Below are positions 26,801 through 40,000 of a stretch of 64,000 nucleotides of DNA, one piece after another. The notes beneath the pieces were generated by a model. The model did not search any database. It was given only the letters and a program-made list of their open reading frames with translations, and had not been told where the DNA came from. Source of the stretch: Eremophila alpestris peregrina (Eukaryota; Chordata; Aves; Passeriformes; Alaudidae); NCBI GenBank assembly GCA_009792885.1, contig WMCF01000006.1, forward strand, positions 4,454,444-4,518,443, in the 5' to 3' direction. Position numbers and translations under genes: made by a program. Numbering within the stretch: position 1 is the first letter of the stretch; each line of letters starts with the position of its first letter.

Positions 26801-29800
26801 CATCATGATGAAATGTTGTATAAACCTACAGACAGGTATGATGTGTATAAAAACACATGTACATACACACCCACAGACACATTTATTCCAGAAGAAAGAA
26901 GGGAATGGAAAGGTGATTTATTTTATTTTCTGTAAATGGCCAGACATAAATGCATAGGGTGCTTTCTCTGCATGGATTGCCTTGCAAATCTATCACTGTA
27001 TGCAGTTAAATCGATCACTGTAAGCTTTCATAAACAGATAAACAGTTAGCATTTGAATCTGATTTGTGAGTATTTCAGCTTTTAAAAATACACTTGTATT
27101 TTATGCTTTAAGTTCTTAAAAAGTCAGTAACATCAGTGCGGGCTTTGCCTAGGGCTAATTGATAGGCTGCACTTATGAAAAGTCTATTTGTCTATTTATA
27201 CATCATTCTGAAATGGAGGTTATATTTTCACTGTTTGAAATGCATCAGTTTGAGCAAATAATAAAATAGAATGTAATTATTTATTTATAATGCAACTTTG
27301 CTGACTGTGAAAGCCATAAACCCTATCAAACAAAACCCAGGAAATTATCCCTGATCCAAGAGCGGAAGCATGGCTCCTTCTAATTGAGTTTCCTTTGCTC
27401 TTATCTTCTCAAGATCCCTTAGATTGTTTTCCAATTTTCATTTCCATTTCTTCCATTAAATGCTTCTAACCCATGACCTCCATTTACTGCCATCCATTTA
27501 TCTTCCATTCTTAATTGAGATGTAACATGTCCACTTGTCCAGCACTGAGCAGTAAAACTCTGACAGCATGCTTGATAGGGACTGGCTTACTCAGGAAAGC
27601 TTGGGAAAGTGCAGTTCAAAACTTGATTCTTGAACAGGTAAGTCTGTTCCATTAAACTTGAGTTTACCTTACAAACATACTGTGGTGAGGACCAAAACCC
27701 CGATAAAAATAATAATAATAATATCTTTGGTTTTATTTGCTTTTGCTGCTACGGGATGGAATTATATTTGTCTTGACTCTGGGAGGGTACAGGGTAACAG
27801 GGCCGGTGGGAAGAAAACATATAAAGCAGCTTCCAGCAGCCAGTCATTCTTTACTTTCACTTTTAAACGTGATGGTTTGCAATCAAACTCTCTCCCTCAA
27901 GACCCCATGTACAGGAATTTTTGAAGGATGGCATTCTTTAGAAAATAGTTAGACTTTATACAACATCACTTCAGGAGCTCTTGGCAAACATTAATAAACT
28001 ACCAGTAGCCAGGTGTTTCTGCACCTATTTAACGGAGGGGTATGTCCACCATCAGTCAGAAATACAACAGAAGGGAAAGAGCAAAGCTCCAGCTACCAAG
28101 CAGTCATCATAATCTCACACAGCACTGCTAAGCTAAAGCAGGAGAGAACCAAACAGCCATAACTCAGCCTCTTGGAGCAGTAAAGTAAAATTAATACAGC
28201 ACCCCAGGCTACTATTAAATTGTAAAATGTAAGAAAACATACTGTGGTCAGGCATTCAACCTCTCAAAATAAATAGATTAATCACTTCATACTTATTCCA
28301 AACAATTAAATGTTTGCACCAGTGGTACTAAGTGAAACACAAATTTGCTGAAATCCTGAAGACGAACAAGAGGAAAATTTGTCATTCAAAACCATCATAC
28401 CAAGGACTAGGCTGGAAAGCTCCATAGCTAAAATGCCTGAGTGGAGCACACTCCTACTTCATTCTCCAGGGGTGTGAACTGCAAATGGCGCTGACATACC
28501 CAGATGCCTTTAATTCCAGGTCAATGCTTGGTGCTGACAGACTGATACTGGTGCCAGTCAGGCCAGGAGCAGGCCAACTGCACAGCACTGGGCTTGCTGT
28601 GCCAGAAGGCTGCCCAGCTGCAGCACAGCCATGCTGCTGTGTGAGCGCCAGGCATCTCCCCAAACACTCCCAGGGTCTGAAGTTGAAAAAGGTATCTAAT
28701 GAGGTTGCAGCATTTCAAGGAATGTCTAGAGGCAGTCAAGAAATATGAGCTGCTTTTATTTTTGAAAGAAGGTGACAGGCAAACCTGCTGCTCTCCGTTC
28801 TGAAGTAGAGTCTCCACAAACAGAACCGAGGAGTATTTTGCTATGTACAAGGTGCCATTTCTACAGAGAACAACAATCAGGTATCAGTATGGCTCCCAGC
28901 TGAGCAGAATATTGAACTTTATATTAAAGCCATTTATAAGATAACAGTATGCAGGAATTATTGCTGCTGTCTCCTTGTATCTGGATGTGTGATGGCCACA
29001 ATGAATCCTACCTCAAGACTATGTCACCCACTGCCTGTATGCCCAAAGTGACACTCAAAAGCTTGTCTGAATAGCTGCTGTCACAGAAACAAGCTGGCTG
29101 TAAGGATCTCTGTTAACTGCATCTGTGACCATGCCACTGAAGCAGCACAGACTTTCATCTCAATTCTCAATGCCAAGAGGCAGTGTGGTATTAAGGTTTC
29201 TGATCCCAAATGCTGCCAGAGAAGATCCTGGGAAGACAGAAAAGCATTACTCTGGTTGGTCAGTAAGTTTTAAGAAATGCACTGGGGCACACAAACAAAA
29301 CTCTGAAGGAGTGTTCCTTGCAAGGGACTTGAAGGCACAACCCTGAAGTAAAGCACAGGCTGAGAATGAGGAGAGACTGTGGATGTTCACTGCAGAAGAC
29401 ACCACTTTGAGGGTGAAATGAGAGGGGAAGGAGCAATGGTATTGCAGTGACATTGGCATTCCCAGCATGAGCATGCCTCTACTCACTCACTACCAAACAA
29501 GCATCTGGTGCCACCTAATTAAAACACCAGTTCCAGGACGAGACATCCAGCATCATGAATCAAATGAAACATCTGTTAATTCTTATAACAGCCAGACAAA
29601 ACAAGCCTAAAAAAGGCAAAACAAACACGCACACACATTACTAACTTTGGCACTGACATCCCCACTGAACATAAGAACCGCATAAAATTCCCACATTATT
29701 AACCAGTGCATCTTCAGTTCAGCTGATTGACTGTGCAAATTTACTACAACACATGTTCAGCTGCTCAGTGGGCAAAACTGGATCAAGTTTTACAAAGGTA

Positions 29801-31019
29801 GGCAAACGCCTCACTGCACAGCGCTGCTCTGCAGAGGGGAAGCCTCCCTTGAGCTCATGCAGCCTAATGGTGCAGGCTATTAACTCAGGTGATTAAAGGA
29901 CTGGGGACTGCAGAAATCTCAATACATGGATGGCCTATTAGAGCACAGTGCAAGGAGTGTTTTCCCCAGGGACAAACAGATGCTTTGTTTTATTTCTGCT
30001 ATAAATAATTCCAGGGGTTTTTAATAGGTATACATAATCAGGCATTTACATGGTTTCCAGCAGAGAAGCAATATTAAGCTACTATGTTACAGCCATTCAT
30101 AAACTGAATACAATGCTGAAATTACTTTTTATTGTCATTATTATCCAACCATCTCTACAATATGCATTGTTACTGCAGCAGTAAAATGATTAGATTCTGA
30201 GAATTGCTGTAAGTCTGTAAGTAACACCATGGAGGTGAACCCTTAGCAAAATAATGTGTTTAAGAAGAACTTCAGATTTTCTGAACATTGTGGGCTCCTG
30301 AAAACAGAGCAGGGACACAGTTCATAGACTCAGTTCTGTCATCTTTTACAACAGTTTTTATACCAGCAACATTTCATGTACACAGTTTAACCCTACCAGT
30401 GAGTGTAATCTACACGTGTGTGATGACATTTCTTGAAATGCTCCACCTTATTACTATAATAAATCTTATTAGCAATTTTGTTTATCTTTGCCTTCCCTCT
30501 TGCACAAGCTTGTTGTCCATCTTGCTGTGAACTTATCTTTTTTTCCTAATTCTATATTGTAAGACTTTGCAAGCAGAGGCTGCGTTTAACCTGAATGAAC
30601 CCTCTAGAACATAACCTCACCTCTGTACCCTGATTTTCAAGCAGCATTTCGTATGACCAAAATAATGAGAAACCAAGTGAAAGGACAAAAGGCATTCTAC
30701 ATCAACTGCAGAGATCACTGGGCCAATCTGGCACTAAGGGTGGAAATACACAAAGGCATTTGGAAATGCTGCAGAAGGAAAATCCTACAGAAACCCTTAA
30801 TGACCTATTTTTTCTCAGTCAAAGAGAAAGAGTCAGGCTTGGTTTTTTTTTTCCTTCCCCACACCCCCACGATGAAAGAAATATGAATTTCATGAAGGGA
30901 TAATACACAAGCTGATTGCAGCAACTTGCAAATAAACTAGCAGGGGGTATCTGGGAATAGACAGCAATTTTCACTCCAACCGGAATGGAAATTTCTATGT
31001 TAAAGGGTATTACTTCTCA

Positions 31020-31640
31020 TCAGCCAGCATGGAGAAGGAAGCTGGTGCAGTAAAAAATATGAAATTTCTAAGTGATCAGGACCAGGAAGAGAAAAGGAAA
31101 GCAACTGAGGCTGCAGCCTTGCTAAATGCTAAGATGGGGGGGATATGGAGAAGATGCAGCTGCCAAGGCAATCGCTGAACAACACACTTCAGAGATAAGA
31201 GACACCAGCCATTCTTTGGAGTAATTGTAGCTGCCAAGAGCTATTGAGAAAAGAGTGAATTGAAGGGGATAGAGAGGTCAACTGCAGTGAATATGAAAAC
31301 AAGTCAAGGCCAAGGACAGGCAGGGCGCTTTGGGATTTGGCCAGGAGGTGATAATTTGTGGGTTTAGTCAACTGCAATCTCAGCGGAGTAGAGAGGGCAA
31401 AACTCTGAAAGAGAGAGTTGGCAGTGGGAAGATGAAGGCAGTCAGAATACAGGGGAGGAATAAGGAGCTTGGGTAGGAGAGAAAAGACGAAGGGGCGCCT
31501 GGCAGCAGCAGATATGCTGGGAGAATTGTGGGGTTTTCCCTGTGCAGGGGGACAAAGGTGGAACTGCAAAAGTTGAAGGGATGCCAGCAAAGAAAAAAGG
31601 GTTAAGTGAGGTAGCATGAAGAACAGTGAACAAAGATCAC
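31020..31640. other. Purine-rich (G/A) asymmetric segment
   Basis: For about 600 bp the plus strand is markedly enriched in A and G, with many GGAAG, GAGAGA and GGAGGA stretches. The 142-codon open frame on the minus strand (31189-31617), rich in leucine, serine and proline, reflects this composition. I could not assign the segment to a repeat family. An old, diverged transposable element is one possibility. Confidence 0.4.
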
Positions 31641-33239
31641 TAGGGATTGAAGGAGGAGCAAGTCAAAAGCGGGAAGAATGAGTTCATCCATCGTGGGTCT
31701 CACATGAAAAAGCTTACAAAAAGGATTTCTATCCCAAAGCACCAGCGGTCGCTGCCCCTCAGCCATGGGGAAGAGCTGCACCCTCCCACTGCATCTTCCT
31801 CAGCTGGTCCCCTGTGTGCCTGCAGTTTGGGAAAAGGGGCACAAGAATCTCTCAAAGAGAAACGGCATCCTTTCACATCTTCTGCTTTAAAATATAAACT
31901 AGATTTAAATGGCATCTGGGTTAAACAAGGCACAGTGTATTCTTCCCTCCCTATCCCTTCTAGTTGAAGCTCTGTCAGGCTGTAAGAAGCAATGACTTCG
32001 ATTCACTTCCATCTGCACTCACTACACTCACCCAGGCGTAACACGTACCAGCCCCGAGAAGTCTATTTACCTCATTTTCCATTAAGACCACAGCAATAAC
32101 CTCTAAGCAAATGTTGCATGAAATCACAACGCCATTCACATCAATGCTGAATTTCTCATTCCTTTGAAAAAAATCCAAATCTCACCCTCTAGTTTTAAAA
32201 GTCTCCTGTAAGGACAGCTATAAAACTTCTTCACTGGTCATGTCATCATATATGTGTCAACCAGATCCCTGTTTTCAGTGGACATATTTATTATCAACCT
32301 TGGGATACAATTTCTATGCTATTTACAGAATAGAAAAATACATCCTGACAGTTTATAGGGGAAAAACAGTGTTATGATTAGACAAGGGCAACACCACTGC
32401 AACCACAATTACAACAAAGCTGCTCTTACTGACCCCAGCAACAAAGGAGGAGTTGGAGGGAAATTCTGTATAATATTTTATATCCGGAACTAATTAAAGA
32501 TCTCATTCCCCAAACAGCCAGATAGCAAACATAAGCAGTGCCTCCAGATGAAGGATTCCTATTTTGATGGTTACTGTAATGAGCACATTCCCAAAGGAAA
32601 GAGCCAATAAAAAGCATCTCCTATCTGGAGGATGCTGAATGAAAGTTGGACTTTTCTTAATTTTACTGCAATTCCTTATTGCATCGTATCAGCTTCCACC
32701 AAAGGTCTCAGTTCAATTTTTCTGTAATGAATTTGGAGACTCAAAAGAAGAATTCCATCCCATCTCAACCAGCTACATTTCTCTCCTTGACTTAGAGCTG
32801 ACAATGATTAGGAGTAAAACACCACTTTTGCATCACTCCATGCAGTTTTAATTAAAATTTATTAACTTGAGAGAAACAATCTCCTTATCACCAACAGACA
32901 TTTAGAACAAAAATGCCTTTTATTGTGTTATTAAACTGTTTCAGACAGAACCATTACAACAGCACACTGTAGCTCAGCTACCTATTGGCAAATCAGACTG
33001 ATTTTTCTGTTGACATGAAGTGTGCCTCAGACAAAAAAAAAAAAAGATCACACTACTGCCTTCTGCAAAATTTTGTACCTATACTGATAAAAACCAGATA
33101 TGTACCTTGCCCACTTCTTGTAATTAAAAAAAAAACCAAGTAACAGGGGCTAGACTGTGGTGCACCAAGCCCTAGACCATGTGTGCTTTGAAAGGATCTT
33201 TGGAGTCACTTACAGAAATGATAGTTGCAGCTCCAGTGG

Positions 33240-34060
33240 GAGAGCACATAAAAGAAAAAAACATTTCTTAAAAAATACTTTTAGGAAAGGAGAATATTTA
33301 AAATTCCAGTGAGTATGACAGGGGGTTAGAAAATAGGGATGAAAAGGCAAGAAAAGTACGCTGTAAACCAGGAGAACACCAGATTACAGAGTCCAAACAG
33401 GAAGAGATGAACATATTGGGCAGATTGGCAAGATTTTACTTGAAATTAGGGATGAAGAGTTATTAGTGACCTGACTCGTACCTTCAGTTACAAGGAAGAG
33501 ACAGAAGAATCTAAGGAAATCCCTCAGCTATTTGAGGGACTTGAAGAGATGTGCCAGATATGTGATTACAAATGAAACTCAACCCAGTAATAAGAGGGTG
33601 AAGTAAAGTATGTCACCAGAGCAGGAATCAGATGGGAAAGAGAGACATGATGGGAGAGGAGGAGAAAAAAATAACAGAGATTTCCCAGGTAAGATGTCAG
33701 AAGAGAGCTGTGGGACCAAAGGCTGGTCAGCCAGAAGAGGCAGGACACAGCTAAAATTATAACAGAATCAGCAGTGCTCTCAGCACTGTAACCCTTAAAA
33801 TACGATTTTACATGTGGCGTTCCTTCATAATGTCTCTCTTGCCCTGGATGGAGAGGAATGGGTGCCACAGAGAGAGAGAAATATAATCATCATGACCACT
33901 TACACATTTTGGGGTTTTTTAAGGAGTAAAACTGAAAAAAAAGAGGCAGAATTGGCAGAGAGACAAGGACAAGGTTTTTCTCTTTGAGTGTGAAGAGACA
34001 CTAGGTACTGGGTAAAGCGCAAGATAAGCACAAAAAAGGAGAGGCTTCCCTAAGGGGAAA
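33240..34060. other. Second purine-rich asymmetric segment
   Basis: This segment shares the strand asymmetry of the one near 31 kb (gaagagacagaagaatc, gggagaggaggag, agagagagaa). I saw no clear sequence match between the two by eye. No gene signature is present. Confidence 0.35.
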
Positions 34061-37000
34061 GGCTCACTGGGCTGAAGTGGTTAAGATTATCAAGAAAAGC
34101 AGAGCCAGGAATCAAATTGCTTTGGTGAGAGAGAACATTCAAGGTGAGAGACAATACACTGGAATAGGTATTTACCGTGGCAGACTGAGTGGAGTGGGAT
34201 CATTTATGAGAGCTTTGAAAAACAGTACAAACACAGCAAGCAATTACACCACAATAAATAAACCAGCAGCACAGGTGCAAATGAGGCATCTAACAGAGTG
34301 TGCACAGCAGATACAGCAATTGCCAGGAGAGTTGATAGCTGAGGGGCCCTGAGGGTGCAACAGGGATGCTGTCCCCAGCATAGGCAGAACAAACCAAGTG
34401 CTGCCCTGCACAGCCCTTTTTCTCCTAACCTGCTGCAGGCAGATAAAAATGTGAAATGCCTAAATTGGGAACAAAAAATGATGTTTTCAATTCTCTTTCC
34501 CACTGCCTTGAAGATACCCTGCAAAGTTATGCAAACACTTAGTTAGTTCAGGTTGCTGATCATAAAAATCAATCCGCTTCTGTTTAATGGGATTTAGCAA
34601 TTAGTCACATTCTGGTTCCAGTAATTTTGCATGGCTTTCAAACCATCTCTCAAACATTATTGTAAAAGCACAAATATCTGCAGTACCATAAACCTTTCTC
34701 CTGTAATGTCATCCTTGTCTCCCTCTTTATAGCTAGGACAGGCCTCAAGATGACCTGTGTCCAATACATGGATTCCTGCCCCATGTATGTGCTACCAACC
34801 ACAGTAAATCATCTCTTGAGTTGGGTCTCATAGAATATGGCTATTTTTATACATTATCTAATGTTACCAGATCTTAACTCACATTTTCAGCTGTACTCAA
34901 AGTACCTTCAACACTCCTGGCAATCTCATCACCTGCTGTGGCTGGTAGCACTGCACAACTCACCATTCCCAGGCCTCACCTCTTTCACCAAGAGCACATT
35001 TCTCACCTCTATAGGTTAAATTTGATTACAAACAACCAGTTCGTCCTCTTTCAGTAAAACCTAGGCACAAATCCATAGCAACATGAGACAAAAAAACCCT
35101 GCCATCTGCATCTGTATCTCGAGTTCAGGAGGTCTCAGGTCAGGGCTGAAGCTGAGGATGTTCCCAGGCACACTAGACAGAATTTCCCAGTGAGAAAATA
35201 AAGTTTAGAGAATTATTAATTAAGAATGCTTATTTATTCAGAATCCATTACTTTAATTGTTTTTGACATAGCTGATCATGGAATGCAAACTGAAAGCATT
35301 CTTAACTTCATGGCTTCCCTGGAAGTAGCTAAACAAATCTGAAAACCCCTTTTATTTCCTTACTCATTTATCTCTCTTCTTTATATAGTGGCTCTTTGGC
35401 TGCTTAGTGTCTGGGAGATAATATAGGATAGATTCATGCCTAGCTGAAAAGAAACCATGTTGGACTGAAAAGGTGGTAGTCAAATTGACAATCTCTCAAT
35501 GCCCTTCTCCGAGCCCTGGCGGAATTGCAGCTGTCCGGTTGCACTGGAGCTTTTGGCAAATGCTCACCTGTGGGAGTCAGGTGTGCAGCATTCCCCCCCA
35601 CCACTGCCTCCCCTCCAGCAGCATCTCCCCCTGAGGACCTGCCAGTGATACATGCACAAAGCACTTACCCACACAGCATTTCTGGGACTCCCACATTTCA
35701 TGCTGCACTGCAAGGTGTCTTTAGAAATCCTGTTGCCTAAATTAATAGCACTAATGAGTGTTTGACATAAACAGCACCTAATTCTATCTAATTCTTGCCC
35801 ATTTATGATGAGGCTGCTGGGGGGAGCCTACCTTCAGTGATGTAAAGCTTATATGCAGCTTCACTGACTGAGCTAGAGAAAAGCCTGTGTCTTCTTTACT
35901 CACAACCATCACCACTTTGTCAAACTGTCTGTCTCAACTGAAAACAAACTTCGTATTGATTGGCACTGAGATGGGGTTTAAGGCTGGCAGGAGGATAAGA
36001 ACTTCCCCACCTTAAGCTCAGTGATTTTGACAAAGAAATGTGCTTGGACAGCTACAAGTCTCCTTTTACAAAGTCAGTTTTCAGAATAGAACAACCCAGT
36101 AAAGGCTTTTCACTGACAGTCACAAATAATTCCAGCAGCATAAAATGTCTAAAAGATGTTTTAACCTGTCTTGAAGAACCTGTATGATATATTTGGCTGC
36201 CATGATAAGGAGGACAAATAAAAACATAGTTACAAGCATGAGGGGTTACTTTCAGAAACTTGAATAGCAAGCAGTCTAAAAAGATATCTAGAAAAAAGCA
36301 GAAAAACAAAAAAAACCCACAGCTCTGGGAGCCTGTCATGATGAGTTCCCAAAGTAGAAGCTACAGCAATAGGTTTTTCCAACCCAGGAGTTGGGTGCTA
36401 CTTATCATCCCTAGGACAGAGAAATCCAACAAGAAACAAGGTGCTGATGTCCCCACCTCAGCCACATGTAGCTGTCAGGAAGTGATGCACAGCATTGAAT
36501 TTTTCTAACCTGAATACAGCTGGGGAGAGGCATGCTATGGAGTGAACTCAAAATGAGCCAGGCAGTCCTAAAAATAGTAGTTTTAACCTTTCTTTAATCA
36601 ACCCCTCAGCTCTAAAAACCCTCTCCCAGTATAGTCTTGTCTTCGCCTCTCCAAAACACCTGTCTCCATGCTGACCGCTAATGTGCCACAGCCACCTGAG
36701 CCTGGAACACAAAACACAACCATTTCCATCACAAGCACACAGAGAGCCTGCACTCAGGCTTATCATCGTTACTTAATCACATGTTAAACAAGCTAAGAAT
36801 TAACAGTTAACACAAGAAAAAAGTTGGCTTTCCATCAAAAGCAATTATAATTAATTCCTAAGAAACGTATTTCTGGATGCCAAATCAGATGGAGGAATCA
36901 ACTGGGGGATAGATACGCTCCTTCCATAGCTCCACTCGAAATTCTAATTAAGAACAGAAATACAAAAGTGGTTGTGGTGGAAAGGTTAATAGAAGAGGAG

Positions 37001-40000
37001 GGAATCTCTAGAGACACCACGCCAGATACTCAGTCTCTCTTTTTGGCTCTTCTACACTTTTCCATTAATAGACGGTCCCTAGAGACACAGATACGCAAAC
37101 ACACGCACAAACATACAATACCACATGGCTATTTTAGCAAAAATAAGATGACCACAAAACCATGTGCTCTGCCATACTAGAGATCTTGTGGACAATGTGG
37201 CTTTGAAATAATGGGTTCTGCTGTAGTCAAAACTCAGCTGCGTCAGAAAAGCTGAACTGCTGGGGAAAGGAGGGAAAGGAGGAATCTGTAACTCTGAGGA
37301 TGCTGAGTGTGCAACCTAGTCCCTAAACAACAGCAGTGCTGAACAATTACAGCTCAGACAATAGGAAGACGGTGCGCAGTTCAGCAGAGCAAAGAATGCT
37401 TTTCAGCTAAAAAGCCTCTTTCTTTTGCACAGATTCTGCTGAAATATTCATAAGATAAAGAGAACCTGCACAGAAGAAAGAGCTTTCTTGATGAAATCTT
37501 CCCAAGCCTGGGAGCAAAAAGAAGAGGTAAGTGCTTCCAGCAATGTTTTTCAAAGCTAATGGTCTCCCAACAAGCATGCAGAAAGAAAGCTTTGAGATAT
37601 GGGAGAAGACTTCCCTGACCTGCCTAAGACATGTTACCCTTATAAATACCTTTAAGACTGAGCTGGGTGTCCTCAGTTTGCAATAAACCTGACTGCAATA
37701 TCTCTGAGCCATGAACCACCCCTCCCATTTGAACTGAAGTTATTCCAAATACTGAGAAGAACACTTTCAATATCACTGCTGTGAAAACATGGGATTGCTC
37801 ACCATGAGTAAAAACAGTCTGATTAAAGCCAGAAATTTTGGAGGACAATAAAAAGAGGTTTGGGGAAAAAACATCAGAAGGATTTTTTTTTCTTGAATTT
37901 TTATTTTTCAATCATTTCTCCCATTCCTCACTGATGTAGGAGAAACTATAGTGTTCAAATCAACCTCTAGAGCCATCTCCCTAATCCTTGTGCATATGCT
38001 GCACAGTTGGGAATGCTAAAGGTAGATAAAGCTTACAAAGACCTATGAAACATTGTTCTGTAGAAAGAATCATAGCCCAAAAGTATTTTTTAAACTTCCA
38101 CTTAAGGTACTTTCCTCTGATGAAGAACATATCCTGAAAGATCCCACCACTATGGTCACTCAGATCCACCCATGAATGGTATAGTGGTCACCTAACAGTT
38201 TAAATAAGTTCTGTAGAAAAACACTCTTGTCTAATGCTCTTTTTTTGATGACTCAAATGCCCTTCTTTTGAAAATAAAGCAGCATGGAAGTCCCACTGCC
38301 TGTGATTTCCGTAAGTATTTAGGCTGCTTAACCAAAGTACTGTGCATAAAGGTATCTTCAGGATTATTCTATACTTGTCATCTTATCAGAAGAAATGCTT
38401 TCCTTCCTATTATTTATCTTACATAAAGTGAGCCATAGTGCTGGGTTGTTTTTTGCTACTTTAAGATTAATTTATTGGAAATTCTCTTTCTGTATTAAGA
38501 TTAATTTAAGACCACTAAAACCGATAAACTGTAGTTACTGGCCTCAATCCACACTACCTTTTAAATCTCTGGATTTTCATTCTAGAGCTCTTATGAAAGA
38601 CTCATTCCAAGTATCTAAAGTAATCTTTACTTTCTACTCCGTCTCCTACACACCACATTTTTCCAGTATAATCCATTTTATGCTTTCAGTTATAAATACA
38701 TAGTTCTGTCTGCCTGGCACTTCAGATAACAGAGGTCCCCATACAGCACAGTCTGCCTGGACCATGTTTAGTGTTAATCACAAGGACCTGCTCTCTTACT
38801 GATGCTGGTCATCTCACCCTTGGTGTAAACTCAGAGTGAGGAAGTATTTCCATATTCAAGGCAGAAAGTCAGAAATCACAACTCCATCAGGTTTCCACAC
38901 CTCAGTAAAACACATAAATAAAACATTACAAATCGAGCAATTTGGGGATCAAACCCAGTAAAAACTGACATCCAGAAGAAATTGATAAATTTTACGCCAA
39001 TGGAGGTTATTTCATGCTTTATTTCTACTATTTCAACTAACTGAAACAGTAAGCCAAGTGATAAATAGAGAACTGGCTCCCACAGAAAGTTCTGAAACCA
39101 GGTGGAGGGTTTTTGTAAAACTACATTTTCAACTATATGATTCTTTTTTTTTCTTTTTAAATTAAAAATTTCGTCACTCTGGAGAATTTCTGATGCCATG
39201 GGAAATAATGTTCTGCAAACAAAAAGTCTGCCCAACTTGCAATGCACGCACACACTGGTGTACAGACACCAACACAGTATCACACTGAGAGTTCATTAGG
39301 TGTTGAGTTGAATTAAAGCACACACAGGTACATTGTGTTACACAACACAGGCACTAAACCTAAACTAATATTTAGCATCCTATGATGCAGGGCAACAAAA
39401 ACCAGGTCACAAATGTAGAAACTTCCTAATGCAGTATTTATACCAATCAACTTTATTTTTTATGACACCTTGCAAGACATAAAATGCTTTAGAGGGTTAA
39501 ATAATAAATGATAGGAGAGAAATGAGAGGGAGAACATTGTAAGGACTTACATTTTTATCATCTGATGAAATATAAACCGACAGGAACTCATTGAGGGAGG
39601 AAAATACAAAGAGGCTGGCCCAGATAGGGAAACCTGCAGAGGCCCTTTAGTGTTAACAGAGCCTTTGTTTCCCTTTTTTTATCTTGAATCTTATTTTCAT
39701 TCTAGGATAATACAGTATTCAGAGGCCAGCTAAGGGGTAAGAGCTTTGTCAAAGGACAGCATTTATTAAGATATTATCAAATATTCTCCTATTCATGTTC
39801 TGTGGTGTCTTCAAATCTTGAATCAAATTTTGTGCTTTTTTAAGAAGCTTTGCAGCTGGCAGGTTGTTTGTTCACTGTCAGTGCACACAACAGAGAACAA
39901 TGGCACACAGGCACCTCCCAGACCTTACTGGAGAATAGTGGCTCAGACACACTTCTTATAGCTATCATCATAACATAATTTATTGTTATAGCGTTGGTGT

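Noticed and set aside
31189..31617. Leucine/serine/proline-rich frame of 142 codons on minus
   Set aside because: Explained by the purine skew of the plus strand, which removes stop codons on minus.
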